A stretch of DNA of 64,000 bases. Origin: Algibacter amylolyticus. Its GTDB lineage: Bacteria; Bacteroidota; Bacteroidia; Flavobacteriales; Flavobacteriaceae. The stretch spans positions 167,320 through 231,319 of the forward strand of contig NZ_JACHGE010000001.1 of assembly GCF_014202225.1 (NCBI RefSeq), written 5' to 3'. Shown here piece by piece: positions 10,047 to 18,932 of the stretch. Every line of letters begins with the position of its first letter. Position 1 is the first letter of the stretch. The translations under genes were made by a program, and so were the position numbers. A model generated the notes under the pieces. That model saw only the letters and a list, made by a program, of their open reading frames with translations, was not told the DNA's origin and made no database searches.

Positions 10047-10829
10047 TTAAAGCAGAACTGAATATTTTGGTCGTTTTGCGTATGTTTTAAATTCTGTAAT
10101 TCCTTCTAATTCAATTTTATTAGTAAAATTATGCTCTTCTAAAATTATTTTTGCAAATTCAAACCAAGACATAACCTGTTTATCACAAAAATGTTTTAAA
10201 CCATAATCGTTTGTCTTCTCTACTATTAATTCAATAATATATTTTGCTAAATTTTCTGTATTTGTAGGACAGCCTTTTTGCTCTGTAGTTATTGTTAGTT
10301 TTTTTTCTTTTTTTGCAAGTTTCAATATGGTTTGATAAAAGTTTTTTCCATATTTTTTACTATACAACCAAGATGTTCTAACTATAAAATATGCATCTAA
10401 ATTAGCTTGTATTTGCTTTTCTCCTTGCAATTTTGATTTACCATATTCATTTATAGGGTTCGTTTGGTCTAAAACAGTATATGGCTCTTGTTTTTCCCCA
10501 TCAAAAACATAGTCTGTAGAAACATGTATTAAAACTACCTTATTTAGTCTACAAACGTTAGCTAGAAATTTTACTGCCTCACTATTAACTTGGTAAGCCT
10601 GTTCGGGTGTTTTTTCGGCTTGTTCAACATTTGTATAGGCAGCACAATTAATACAATAATCAAAACTATTACTATTAAAAAACTCACTAAGTGCTTCTTT
10701 ATTAGTAATATCTAGTTCTTCTTTACTAACTAATATAAATTCTAGATTAATGTTATTATCTTGATATAATTCTTTTATGGTTAAACCTAATTGACCATTT
10801 GCTCCTGTAACCAAAACTTTTTTTAACAT
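10047..10829 (-). CDS. rfbD: dTDP-4-dehydrorhamnose reductase, C-terminally shortened
   Basis: Last step of dTDP-L-rhamnose synthesis (NAD(P)H reduction of the 4-keto sugar). The 260-residue protein has GANGQLG (residues 9-15), the DVTN-like DITNKEALSEFF, CAAYTNVEQAE, STDYVFDGEKQEPY and the YGKSKLQGE catalytic Tyr/Lys motif. Family members usually run to about 285-300 residues: after the conserved RPKYSVL there is normally a tail of some 25-30 residues, but here the frame stops one residue later (RPKYSVLL-stop), and neither alternative frame downstream looks like the missing tail. Activity is therefore uncertain. It overlaps rfbC by 7 bp. Confidence 0.88.
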   Translation of the reverse strand: MLKKVLVTGANGQLGLTIKELYQDNNINLEFILVSKEELDITNKEALSEFFNSNSFDYCINCAAYTNVEQAEKTPEQAYQVNSEAVKFLANVCRLNKVVLIHVSTDYVFDGEKQEPYTVLDQTNPINEYGKSKLQGEKQIQANLDAYFIVRTSWLYSKKYGKNFYQTILKLAKKEKKLTITTEQKGCPTNTENLAKYIIELIVEKTNDYGLKHFCDKQVMSWFEFAKIILEEHNFTNKIELEGITEFKTYAKRPKYSVLL

Positions 10830-11371
10830 TTAAACAGACTTTTAAACGTTAATAAGTTTTTATCTTTTTCGGAAACTATCATTTTGTCTTCGGAAAAACC
10901 CCAATCTATATTTAAAAATTTATCATTGAATATGATTCCTGATTCTGATGACTTATCATAATAGTTATCACATTTATACGAAAAAACAGTATTATTTTCT
11001 AAAACTATAAATCCATGCGCAAACCCTCTAGGCACATAAAGTTGTTGTTTTTTTACACAATCTAAAAGGATTGAAAAATGTTTACCAAATGTTGGCGAAT
11101 CTTTTCTTAAATCAACACATACATCTAAAACTTTTCCGCTTATTACTTGCACTAATTTAGCTTGTGCAGTATTTCCTTTTTGAAAATGCAATCCTCTCAA
11201 TACACCTTTTGATGATTTAGACAAGTTATCTTGAACAAATTTATTTTTTATTCCTGTTGTCTTAAAAAAAATTTTCTCATTAAATGTTTCTAAAAAATAA
11301 CCTCTTTCATCCTTGTGCATCTTAGGGGTAATAACAAAACACCCTTTTAAATATGTTTCTGCAATTTCCAT
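10823..11371 (-). CDS. rfbC: dTDP-4-dehydrorhamnose 3,5-epimerase
   Basis: Epimerises C3 and C5 of dTDP-4-keto-6-deoxyglucose in the cytoplasm. The 182-residue cupin has the family motifs KDERGYFLETF, FVQDNLSKSSKGVLRGLHFQ with catalytic His62, LVQVISGKVLDVCVDLRKDSPTFG and YVPRGFAHGFIVL. Full length for the family. The gene lies 5 bp after rfbA and overlaps rfbD by 7 bp, as in a tightly packed rml operon. Confidence 0.95.
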   Translation of the reverse strand: MEIAETYLKGCFVITPKMHKDERGYFLETFNEKIFFKTTGIKNKFVQDNLSKSSKGVLRGLHFQKGNTAQAKLVQVISGKVLDVCVDLRKDSPTFGKHFSILLDCVKKQQLYVPRGFAHGFIVLENNTVFSYKCDNYYDKSSESGIIFNDKFLNIDWGFSEDKMIVSEKDKNLLTFKSLFKC

Positions 11372-11376
11372 TTATA

Positions 11377-12234
11377 TTATACTAGTTGTTTAAGATAATT
11401 TCCGTATCCACTTTTAAGTAAAGGTTGGGCTAATTTAATTAACTGCTTTTTATCTATATAACCCATTTTATAGGCTATCTCTTCTATGCAGCCAATTTTT
11501 TGAGCTTGTCGTTCCTCTATAACCTGAACAAACTGTGAGGCCTGCATTAATGATGTAAACGTGCCAGTATCTAACCACGCAGTTCCTTTGTCTAGAATTT
11601 GAACATTAAGTTTACCATTACTTAAATACGTCTTGTTTATATCTGTTATTTCTAACTCTCCACGCTTACTTGGTTTAATATTTTTAGCGATTTCAACTAC
11701 AGAATTATCATAAAAGTAAATACCAGGAACGGCAAAATTAGACTTTGGTTTTTCAGGCTTTTCCTCGATAGATATAGCTTTATTATCTTGGTTAAACTCA
11801 ACAACACCATAACGTTGAGGGTCTTGAACATGATAGGCAAATATTACGCCTCCATCAGGCTTTATATTACTTTGGAGTGTTTTGTCCAAACCTGATCCAT
11901 AAAAAATATTATCGCCCAAAATTAAAGCAACACCGTCACTACCAATAAATTTTTCTCCAATTACAAAAGCCTCGGCTAATCCTTTTGGCTCTTCTTGAAC
12001 AGCATATTCAAAAGTACAACCGTAATCTTCACCATTTCCTAAAAGCTCTTTAAATCTTGGCAAATCGTTTGAAGTAGAGATTATTAAAACCTCCCTTATG
12101 CCAGCTGATAAAAGTGTTGTTAACGGGTAATAGATCATAGGTTTATCATAAACTGGCATAAGTTGCTTACTTACTACTTTAGTAAGTGGATATAATCGAG
12201 TTCCTGAACCTCCTGCTAATATGATTCCTTTCAT
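11377..12234 (-). CDS. rfbA: Glucose-1-phosphate thymidylyltransferase
   Basis: Makes dTDP-glucose from glucose-1-phosphate and dTTP, the first step to dTDP-L-rhamnose. The 285-residue protein is of normal length and carries the nucleotidyltransferase signature [20 protein letters not shown] (Gly8-Pro27), [10 protein letters not shown] with the metal-binding Asp, and [17 protein letters not shown]. Fifty base pairs separate it from rfbB; within them is a small perfect inverted repeat (arms 12257-12263 and 12268-12274, TTTCCAT/ATGGAAA) whose role is unknown. Confidence 0.95.
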   Translation of the reverse strand: MKGIILAGGSGTRLYPLTKVVSKQLMPVYDKPMIYYPLTTLLSAGIREVLIISTSNDLPRFKELLGNGEDYGCTFEYAVQEEPKGLAEAFVIGEKFIGSDGVALILGDNIFYGSGLDKTLQSNIKPDGGVIFAYHVQDPQRYGVVEFNQDNKAISIEEKPEKPKSNFAVPGIYFYDNSVVEIAKNIKPSKRGELEITDINKTYLSNGKLNVQILDKGTAWLDTGTFTSLMQASQFVQVIEERQAQKIGCIEEIAYKMGYIDKKQLIKLAQPLLKSGYGNYLKQLV

Positions 12235-12284
12235 TTAAAATTTTGTTTTTTTACTTTTTCCATAACCATGGAAATCTCCTTATT

Positions 12285-13292
12285 TTAAAAGCTGTATTTC
12301 TTAATATACCAATCTATGGTTTTTCTTATTCCTGATTCAAAGTTTTCTTCAGCAAGCCATCCTAATTCTTTTTCTATTTTTGATGCATCAATAGCATATC
12401 TAAAATCATGGCCAGGTCTGTCTTTTACAAACGTAATTTGCTTTTTATAAGATTGATTTTTAGGCAAAACATTATCTAATATTTCACATATCTGATTTGC
12501 AATATATAAATTATTTCGTTCGTTTTTACCCCCAATATTATAAGTCTCCCCCGAAATACCTTTACGAAATGCCAAGTCTATTCCTTTACAATGATCTTCG
12601 ACATACAACCAATCTCGAATATTTTTACCATCTCCATAAATAGGGATATCCTCACCTGTTAACGCCTTCTTTATAATTGTTGGAATTAATTTTTCATCGT
12701 GTTGTTTTGGCCCATAATTATTGGAGCAGTTTGTTGTTATTACATTTAATCCGTAGGTATGAAAATAGCTTCTTACAATTAAATCTGATGATGCTTTGGA
12801 AGCACTGTAAGGGCTATTGGGTGCATAACTTGTGGTTTCCGTAAACAAGCCGGTTTCTGGTAGTGTACCATAAACTTCATCTGTTGAGATATGCAAAAAT
12901 CGTGAATGCACATGATTTTCCTTTATTAAATTTGGCCCAATCATCCAATGATTTTTTGCTACATCTAGCACATTAAAAGTTCCAAGAATATTTGTATTTA
13001 TAAATTCGTTAGGCGATTTTATAGAATTATCTACATGAGACTCAGCGGCAAAATTAATGACACCACAAAAATTGTATTTATCAAATAAACTTTCAACCAA
13101 TTCTCTATCGCAAATATCACCTTTAATAAAAGTATAATTATTATTATTTCTAACCTCATCCAAATTAGAAAGCTCACCTGCATAGGTGAGCTTGTCAATA
13201 TTTACAATTTTTAAAAGTGGATATTTTTTAAGGAAATAAACTATATAATTAGAACCTATAAAACCAGCACCTCCCGTTACTAAAATAATCAT
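12285..13292 (-). CDS. rfbB: dTDP-glucose 4,6-dehydratase
   Basis: NAD-dependent dehydration of dTDP-glucose to the 4-keto-6-deoxy sugar. A 335-residue protein with GGAGFIGSN at residues 8-16, FAAESHVDNSI, HISTDEVYGTL and YSASKASSDLIVRSY, all diagnostic of RmlB. Its ATG overlaps the stop codon of the preceding Wzz-like gene by 4 bp, so the chain-length regulator and the rhamnose genes are one operon. Confidence 0.96.
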   Translation of the reverse strand: MIILVTGGAGFIGSNYIVYFLKKYPLLKIVNIDKLTYAGELSNLDEVRNNNNYTFIKGDICDRELVESLFDKYNFCGVINFAAESHVDNSIKSPNEFINTNILGTFNVLDVAKNHWMIGPNLIKENHVHSRFLHISTDEVYGTLPETGLFTETTSYAPNSPYSASKASSDLIVRSYFHTYGLNVITTNCSNNYGPKQHDEKLIPTIIKKALTGEDIPIYGDGKNIRDWLYVEDHCKGIDLAFRKGISGETYNIGGKNERNNLYIANQICEILDNVLPKNQSYKKQITFVKDRPGHDFRYAIDASKIEKELGWLAEENFESGIRKTIDWYIKKYSF

Positions 13293-14374
13293 AACTGCTT
13301 TATATTTAGATTTTTATCTTGCTGATCTAAGTATTTACCTAAGCCGTAAAGTATAAATCCAAAGAAAGTAATTAAGAAAAATATAACTGGTAATCTAACT
13401 TTCATTTGATCTTTCCATTCTGACATGTCGTAACCTGCATCCGGAAACTCTGATATCACATTTACTACATTTTCAGTTTTCACCAAATGAACATTAATTT
13501 CTCTTTTTAAAGCCTCCAGACTAGATTTTTTACCTAATAAGACAGATTCATTAACAATCAATTGGTTTTGAGCCGTACTACCCATATACAAATTAGTTCC
13601 AGACCCAGGAAGTGGTTCTTTTTTAGATTCATTTTTACGAATTTTCAGGTATTCTGAGGCAAGTGAATCAATTTCCTTTTTTTCAACTTCAATAGATTCT
13701 CTTTGCTGCTTATAATTTAACCTTTCTACTTCTTTCAATTCATTTAAATAAGTATTATTGGAAATAGCCTTTACAAAGTTATCATTAAGTTTTTTAAATA
13801 TAAATCTATCTGTAGAAGCTACACCTATTGCATGCCTGTTAAAACTAAAATAATCTAAGGATTCAATATAATCATCATATAAATAATCTGCTCTATTTAC
13901 AGAGTCTAATCCTTTTTTAAAATTGACAAACATTTTAATACGATCGTTCTCATCAATATCTGGTTTCATGTAAATACCTCTAATTGAAGCAGCATCTTTC
14001 ACGCTAATATTTAGCTTTCTTGCTAATTCTACTGAATCTTTATCAACATAAGCTAATTGATGAAGATACTTTAAGTTTTCATAAACCTGATGAGCAGAAC
14101 CAAAATTTGTTTCAATATAAGAATTAGCTCCATAAACCTCATCTTCCATTGTATCCAATACAAATCCTATAACAAGTCCTAAAATTCCAGCTATTGCATA
14201 CCATTTAATTCTTTTGTAGACATGAATTAAAAGCACTATTATTAAATTAAAAATACCTTTAAATATAGTTGCAATGAAATTAAAAAGCTTTTGAAATAGA
14301 TTTCCTATCAAATTAAACAATTGACCCAAATCTATTTCTTCAGATTTTGATTGCTGTGGTAAATCTTTACTCAT
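13289..14374 (-). CDS. Wzz-like chain-length determinant (polysaccharide co-polymerase)
   Basis: An inner-membrane protein expected to set polymer length together with the Wzy-type polymerase. The 361-residue chain has two flanking hydrophobic segments, about residues 35-72 (including WYAIAGILGLVIGFVLD) and about 330-350 (LPVIFFLITFFGFILYGLG), with a largely helical periplasmic domain between them; this is the topology of Wzz/PCP proteins. No cytoplasmic tyrosine kinase domain follows. It is 5 bp downstream of the DUF6909 gene and overlaps rfbB. Identification rests on topology and context, as the sequence itself is poorly conserved. Confidence 0.7.
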   Translation of the reverse strand: MSKDLPQQSKSEEIDLGQLFNLIGNLFQKLFNFIATIFKGIFNLIIVLLIHVYKRIKWYAIAGILGLVIGFVLDTMEDEVYGANSYIETNFGSAHQVYENLKYLHQLAYVDKDSVELARKLNISVKDAASIRGIYMKPDIDENDRIKMFVNFKKGLDSVNRADYLYDDYIESLDYFSFNRHAIGVASTDRFIFKKLNDNFVKAISNNTYLNELKEVERLNYKQQRESIEVEKKEIDSLASEYLKIRKNESKKEPLPGSGTNLYMGSTAQNQLIVNESVLLGKKSSLEALKREINVHLVKTENVVNVISEFPDAGYDMSEWKDQMKVRLPVIFFLITFFGFILYGLGKYLDQQDKNLNIKQL

Positions 14375-14379
14375 AATTA

Positions 14380-16068
14380 CTAATTTAGTATTTGTTCTAA
14401 TATTGTTCTTGTTATTAAATACGTTGGTCTAACCCCCGAAGTCCCTAAACCACCCGATGCTAATGTTGCCCCTGTTTCTAAAGGGTTATCACTAGCATAA
14501 TACGCATATCTTACTTTTACATCTGCGCTTATACTACCACGTACTTTTGATGCGGCTTGAATCGCTTTTTGGTAATGTGCACCTTCCATTTCTAGACCAA
14601 TTACATTCCAAGTTGAGTTGTAAAAGAATTTCAAAATATCTTTGTTTTGAAGCGACGTTCCTAAAACGGTTATCATCGAGCCTTCGTAAACATTTACACC
14701 TTGTCCTTCCAGATCTTCTCTTTTTAATTCGTTTTTAAAAGGGTAATTATCTGCTGTACCTTCAAATATATGGGCCGACGGAATCATAATATCTCCTTTT
14801 CCGCCTTCTAAAATACCAGCTTTACCCATTATAGAAACCGACTCGACATTTAAATGTGTTTTTTTACCCTTTTGTTTATAGGGTTTTAACAGCTCATCAA
14901 TAGTCTCGTATGCTTGTTCTCCAAAGGCATAATCCATAACCAAAATAACTGGTTGTTGTTGCTTTAAAACGGCATCATCAATTTTAATATCTAATTTTGA
15001 AGCATCAATTTTGGCGGTATCAAATATTTGCACATCAATATTGGCTCCAGATGAGTCCTTAATGTAAGTCATACCCTTTTGCAACGCTTCCTTTGATACT
15101 TTATTACGTAGATCGTTATTATCTTTATTACTTAAGGCCTCGTAAACTTGAAAAATATCCTTTTTAGCAACTATTGGTTTTAATGCGCTAGGTGTAAAAA
15201 GCGTATTCATAACACTGTGCATATTAGCACTAATTATATGAATTGGGCGCTCCAATAAATTGTTTTTAAACAAAACATCCTTTATGGTGTCTGCCCAAAT
15301 TTCGCCATGTATGTGGTGGCCAATTCGTTCTCTTAAAACAGGACTAAAAGTTACGGTACGTTTGTTATTATTAACCAACTCTTCAATAGCTAACTTCCCT
15401 AACCAATATACAATATGTAATAAACGTTCTGGTTGTGTTGGGGTTGCAAATTGGTTATAAACCGTTGTTAGCTCATTAAAGGTTCTACCTAAAATATTAG
15501 CTATATGAGTAATAGTTACCTCACGTTCCTCTTGTGTAAGTTTCTTTTTGGCTAAAACTGCTTTTTCAAGTTTTATCCAATCTCGGGTTGTTGCTCCATC
15601 CTCATCAATTAAAACACGTTTACTAATTTTATGAGACTCAACAAAAAGAAAAGTAAGGTGAGTTAAAATGTCATAAATCTCAGATCGACCACGAGTAATT
15701 TCAATGTTCATTTGCTCGTCATCTATTCGAAAACAATTACGACGACGTTTTTCTGGAATTATAGGTTTAAAATGCGATGTAGAGTACCCTTCATCGCTAG
15801 TTAAATTAATAAACATACATTCCTCAATACCTTGAGGCAACCTATCTATTACATACAGCAAGCCTTCTAGTTCGGCTTTTTCATCGCCAATAGACCCGTA
15901 AATTTCTGGTCGTAAAAGCAATAAGGATTGCCTTAAAGTTTCTCCCGAAACTCCCATTGGCTTGTAAAACCCTCTGTTAAACAGGTGACGCATAGTTATA
16001 TACATCCGTTCAATAGCATTCGAGCTTTCTTGAGCTCGGGTTCTTGCATGATGTTTTTTATTGCTCAT
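14380..16068 (-). CDS. DUF6909 family protein with nucleoside-phosphorylase-like C-terminal part
   Basis: A 562-residue cytoplasmic protein of a family I recognise as conserved but uncharacterised in Bacteroidota (recalled as DUF6909). The N-terminal half is mostly helical, with MYITMRHLFNRGFYKPMGVSG, RPEIYGSIGDEKAELEGLLYVIDRLP and RRRNCFRIDDEQMNIEITRG. The C-terminal half has motifs reminiscent of the purine nucleoside phosphorylase/AMP nucleosidase fold: MGKAGILEGGKGDIMIP, then GLEMEGAHYQKAI (like the MEGxA loop) and YASDNP. That resemblance is my inference. It is 5 bp from the Wzz-like gene and so may lead the polysaccharide operon. Confidence 0.75.
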   Translation of the reverse strand: MSNKKHHARTRAQESSNAIERMYITMRHLFNRGFYKPMGVSGETLRQSLLLLRPEIYGSIGDEKAELEGLLYVIDRLPQGIEECMFINLTSDEGYSTSHFKPIIPEKRRRNCFRIDDEQMNIEITRGRSEIYDILTHLTFLFVESHKISKRVLIDEDGATTRDWIKLEKAVLAKKKLTQEEREVTITHIANILGRTFNELTTVYNQFATPTQPERLLHIVYWLGKLAIEELVNNNKRTVTFSPVLRERIGHHIHGEIWADTIKDVLFKNNLLERPIHIISANMHSVMNTLFTPSALKPIVAKKDIFQVYEALSNKDNNDLRNKVSKEALQKGMTYIKDSSGANIDVQIFDTAKIDASKLDIKIDDAVLKQQQPVILVMDYAFGEQAYETIDELLKPYKQKGKKTHLNVESVSIMGKAGILEGGKGDIMIPSAHIFEGTADNYPFKNELKREDLEGQGVNVYEGSMITVLGTSLQNKDILKFFYNSTWNVIGLEMEGAHYQKAIQAASKVRGSISADVKVRYAYYASDNPLETGATLASGGLGTSGVRPTYLITRTILEQILN

Positions 16069-16085
16069 AATATAATTTGGTCGCG

Positions 16086-16093
16086 CAAATATA
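16086..16093 (-). promoter_or_regulatory. Candidate -7 box upstream of the DUF6909 gene
   Basis: On the minus strand TATATTTG matches TAnnTTTG and lies 17 bp upstream of the DUF6909 start codon. No convincing -33 TTG sits at the expected distance. It would also drive the Wzz-like and rhamnose genes, which follow with gaps of 5 bp or overlaps. Confidence 0.4.
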
Positions 16094-16119
16094 ACACTAT
16101 TTGTGTTAATTTTTATACG

Positions 16120-17601
16120 CTAAAATTTATCCACAATGTTGCGGTCGTTAGACAATCTAGGGAGTTTGTTTTGTCCTCCCAATTTTCCAATAGACTTCAT
16201 ATAATCTTGAAACCCATCTTTTTTTACTTTTGTAATTTTAAGCGGTTGCAAAACTTTACCTTGAATTAAATCAAAATAGTAGGTGTTTTGCTTCTGTAAA
16301 GATTCGTCTATTTTTTTCGCTAGTACGGACATGTCTTCCGGTTCATTTTCGAATTCTACAAACCATTCATGAAAAGGCAGGCCTTCTTTAGGGTTAATTT
16401 GAGGCGCCACCGTAAACTCCGAAACTCTAATATTGGAACCCTGTGTAGCATCCTGCATGGCTTGTTCTACTTCTTTACCTATAACATGCTCACCAAAAGC
16501 AGAAATAAAATGTTTAATTCTACCTGAAACTATAACACGATAGGGTTTAGTTGACGTAAACATAACCGTATCGCCTATATTGTATGCCCATAAACCCGCA
16601 TTTGTCGAGATTATCATCACATAATTAACCCCAACTTCAACATCTTTTATAGTAATGCGTTTGGGCTGCTCGTCAAAAAACTCATCGGCTTTAATAAACT
16701 CGTAAAAAATACCGGAATTAAGCTGAAGCAGCATGCCTTTTTCATCTTGCTTATCCTGAAATGCAAAAAAACCTTCACTAGCCGGATACAACTCTATACT
16801 ATCTACTTTTCGTCCTATTAAATTTTCAAATTTACTGCGATAAGGCTCATAATTAACGCCTCCAAAAATAAATAAATTAAAGTTTTTAAATATATCGCCT
16901 ACCTTCTTTCCTGTTTTTTCTTGAAGCCTTTCAAAATACATTTGTACCCAAGATGGAATTCCAGAAATTATAGTCATGTTTTCTGGCAGAGTTTCTTCTA
17001 CTATCGCATCAACCTTGGTTTCCCAATCGTCAATACAATTGGTTTCCCATGAAGGCAATCTGTTTTTCTGTAAATATTTAGGCACATAATGCGCCACAAT
17101 ACCAGATAAACGTCCCAATTGGATGCCGTTTTGTGTATTTAAAATGGGGCTGCCTTGTAAAAAAATCATTTTACCATCTACAAATTTAGCATTCCCTGTT
17201 TCATGAATATAAAACAAAATAGCATTTCTTGCCGCTTCAACATGACTTGGCATACTCTCTTTGGTAATAGGTATGTATTTTGAACCCGAAGTTGTGCCCG
17301 ATGTTTTAGCAAAATATAAAGGCTTCCCTTTCCAAAGAATATCTTCCTTACCCGCAACTACCTTTTCAATATAAGGCTTTAATGCTTCGTAATCTCGAAC
17401 GGGAACACGTTTAATAAAATCGTTATGATTTTTTATACTTTTAAAATCATGATCCTTTCCAAATTCGGTACTTGCTGCTTGCGATATTAACTCTCGAAAT
17501 ACTTTTTCTTGTGTTTCAATTGGGTTATTAGCCCATTTTTGGACTTTCTTATAAATACGCTTAGCAAAAGGTTTTGCTAAAACAGATTTTAATGATAGCA
17601 T
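16120..17601 (-). CDS. GH3 auxin-responsive-promoter family acyl-adenylating protein
   Basis: A 493-residue member of the ANL-type GH3 family (named after the plant auxin gene; not glycoside hydrolase 3). The P-loop-like adenylate motif TSGTTSGSKYIPIT is at residues 100-113; LYPASEGFFAFQD and YNIGDTVMF are the second and third family motifs. Plant members join amino acids to acyl acids; bacterial members are mostly uncharacterised. It stands apart from the operon downstream by 51 bp and from the M23 peptidase gene by 91 bp. Confidence 0.88.
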   Translation of the reverse strand: MLSLKSVLAKPFAKRIYKKVQKWANNPIETQEKVFRELISQAASTEFGKDHDFKSIKNHNDFIKRVPVRDYEALKPYIEKVVAGKEDILWKGKPLYFAKTSGTTSGSKYIPITKESMPSHVEAARNAILFYIHETGNAKFVDGKMIFLQGSPILNTQNGIQLGRLSGIVAHYVPKYLQKNRLPSWETNCIDDWETKVDAIVEETLPENMTIISGIPSWVQMYFERLQEKTGKKVGDIFKNFNLFIFGGVNYEPYRSKFENLIGRKVDSIELYPASEGFFAFQDKQDEKGMLLQLNSGIFYEFIKADEFFDEQPKRITIKDVEVGVNYVMIISTNAGLWAYNIGDTVMFTSTKPYRVIVSGRIKHFISAFGEHVIGKEVEQAMQDATQGSNIRVSEFTVAPQINPKEGLPFHEWFVEFENEPEDMSVLAKKIDESLQKQNTYYFDLIQGKVLQPLKITKVKKDGFQDYMKSIGKLGGQNKLPRLSNDRNIVDKF

Positions 17602-17692
17602 TTATTTTGAATGTGTTTTAAACCAGTTAATAACTAAATTATCGCTTTTGTTTTTAACAATTTACAAGATATAATTTTACTAGACACTAGAG

Positions 17693-18562
17693 TTATTCAA
17701 AATCTATAAAATTTGTTGGGTTAATTGGATACCCATCATTCCAAAGTTCGAAATGTAAATGCGGACCAGTAGATAATTCTCCTGTACTTCCTGCAGTGGC
17801 AATAACCTCTCCAGATTTAACTAAATCGCCTTGCGCTTTGGTTAAAGAAGCATTGTGCTTGTAAACAGAAATAAGACCATAACTATGCTCAATAATTATA
17901 ACGTTACCGGTATTTGCGGTCCATTCTGCAAAAATAACAATGCCATCGGCAGCCGCTTTTATAGGCGTATCTTTAGCCACAACAACATCTACGGCATAGT
18001 GTTTTTCTTTTGCGTTATATGGTTCGCTAATGGTGCCACTTACAGGGGGGAATAACACAAAATTGGTAGTTGACGTTGCCGATTCAAACAAATTATACTT
18101 ATCCTCTTTATCTACCTTTTCTCTAAGCAAAGAATCTTCTGCAATAGGGTTTAAATCGACCTCACTAGCTTCTAATTTAACAGCTTGAATAATAGAATCT
18201 TTATTAAAATCTACAGTATTTACATCGCCTTTTAAAACCTTTTTAATAGACTCATAATACCTATCATTTAAATGAATAACTCGTTGCAGCGAATCGGTTT
18301 TATAACTTAACTCGGTTGCTTTCTTTTTTAATGCCGTTGATGAGTATCCTGGTATATACTCACGAAGTGGCGTAAAAGCAATTAACAAGTACGTTAGAGT
18401 GATTAGAAAAATAGCCAATAAAGACATAAACACAAATACGTTTAGTCGCGTTAACTTAAATGATAAACGCTCTTCGAAAGTATTCTCATTAAGCACCATT
18501 AAACGATACTTATCGAGTAGTTTTCGTTTTATCTTTTTGGGTTTCTTTTTTTTGTCTGCCAT
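17693..18562 (-). CDS. M23 family (LytM-type) metallopeptidase, membrane-anchored
   Basis: Probable cell-wall endopeptidase or divisome/envelope factor. The 289-residue protein has a basic cytoplasmic start (MADKKKKPKKIKRKLL), one membrane helix at about residues 41-63, a short coiled region and a C-terminal LytM domain. The zinc ligands are intact: His188-x3-Asp192 in HYAVD and His270 in GPHLHFEL (His268 being the catalytic-type His). It is divergent from tatA, sharing a 116-bp region between the two start codons. Confidence 0.92.
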   Translation of the reverse strand: MADKKKKPKKIKRKLLDKYRLMVLNENTFEERLSFKLTRLNVFVFMSLLAIFLITLTYLLIAFTPLREYIPGYSSTALKKKATELSYKTDSLQRVIHLNDRYYESIKKVLKGDVNTVDFNKDSIIQAVKLEASEVDLNPIAEDSLLREKVDKEDKYNLFESATSTTNFVLFPPVSGTISEPYNAKEKHYAVDVVVAKDTPIKAAADGIVIFAEWTANTGNVIIIEHSYGLISVYKHNASLTKAQGDLVKSGEVIATAGSTGELSTGPHLHFELWNDGYPINPTNFIDFE

Positions 18563-18652
18563 GTTAAAACAAAAATAAATAAATTTATCACAAGACTTTA
18601 CTATCAGTATGCTAAAGTTATGTTTAAAACGTTTTTATTGAACTTTAATTAT

Positions 18653-18660
18653 TAACTTTG
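18653..18660 (+). promoter_or_regulatory. -7 promoter box of tatA
   Basis: TAACTTTG matches TAnnTTTG perfectly and ends 18 bp before the ATG at 18679. An in-frame upstream ATG at 18658 overlaps this box, so the later ATG is the better start. The -33 element is weak. Confidence 0.5.
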
Positions 18661-18678
18661 TACTTTAAAATCACTATT

Positions 18679-18861
18679 ATGAACTTATACATGTTACCAT
18701 TAGCAATAGGACCTTGGCAAATAGCATTAATTGTTCTAGCTGTTTTACTTTTATTTGGAGGTAAAAAGATACCAGAATTAATGCGTGGATTAGGTAGCGG
18801 AATTAAAGAATTTAAAGACGCTAGTAAAGAAGAAGAAACTACTGAAGATAAAAAAGGATAA
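18679..18861 (+). CDS. tatA: Twin-arginine translocase subunit TatA/E
   Basis: Pore-forming component of the Tat pathway in the inner membrane. The 60-residue protein starts [20 protein letters not shown]; the membrane helix is followed by the conserved [21 protein letters not shown] hinge and amphipathic helix and an acidic/basic tail. The start at 18679 is preferred to the in-frame ATG at 18658 because the latter lies inside the promoter box. No tatC is in the window; the gene is monocistronic and followed by a strong terminator. Confidence 0.95.
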   Translation: MNLYMLPLAIGPWQIALIVLAVLLLFGGKKIPELMRGLGSGIKEFKDASKEEETTEDKKG

Positions 18862-18881
18862 TTTTAAATTTATCTTAAAAC

Positions 18882-18912
18882 AAAAAACCAGCTCGAAAGG
18901 CTGGTTTTTTTT
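18882..18912. terminator. Bidirectional rho-independent terminator
   Basis: Arms AACCAGC (18886-18892) and GCTGGTT (18900-18906), with an A-run before and a T-run after, between the converging tatA and DUF4837 genes. It can end transcription in both directions. Confidence 0.85.
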
Positions 18913-18932
18913 ATTTACTACATAGCGTATTG

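Noticed and set aside
16120-17601. Considered whether this 'GH3' gene belongs to the glucan-degrading system
   Set aside because: It is the auxin-responsive GH3 family (acyl-adenylating), unrelated to glycoside hydrolase family 3.
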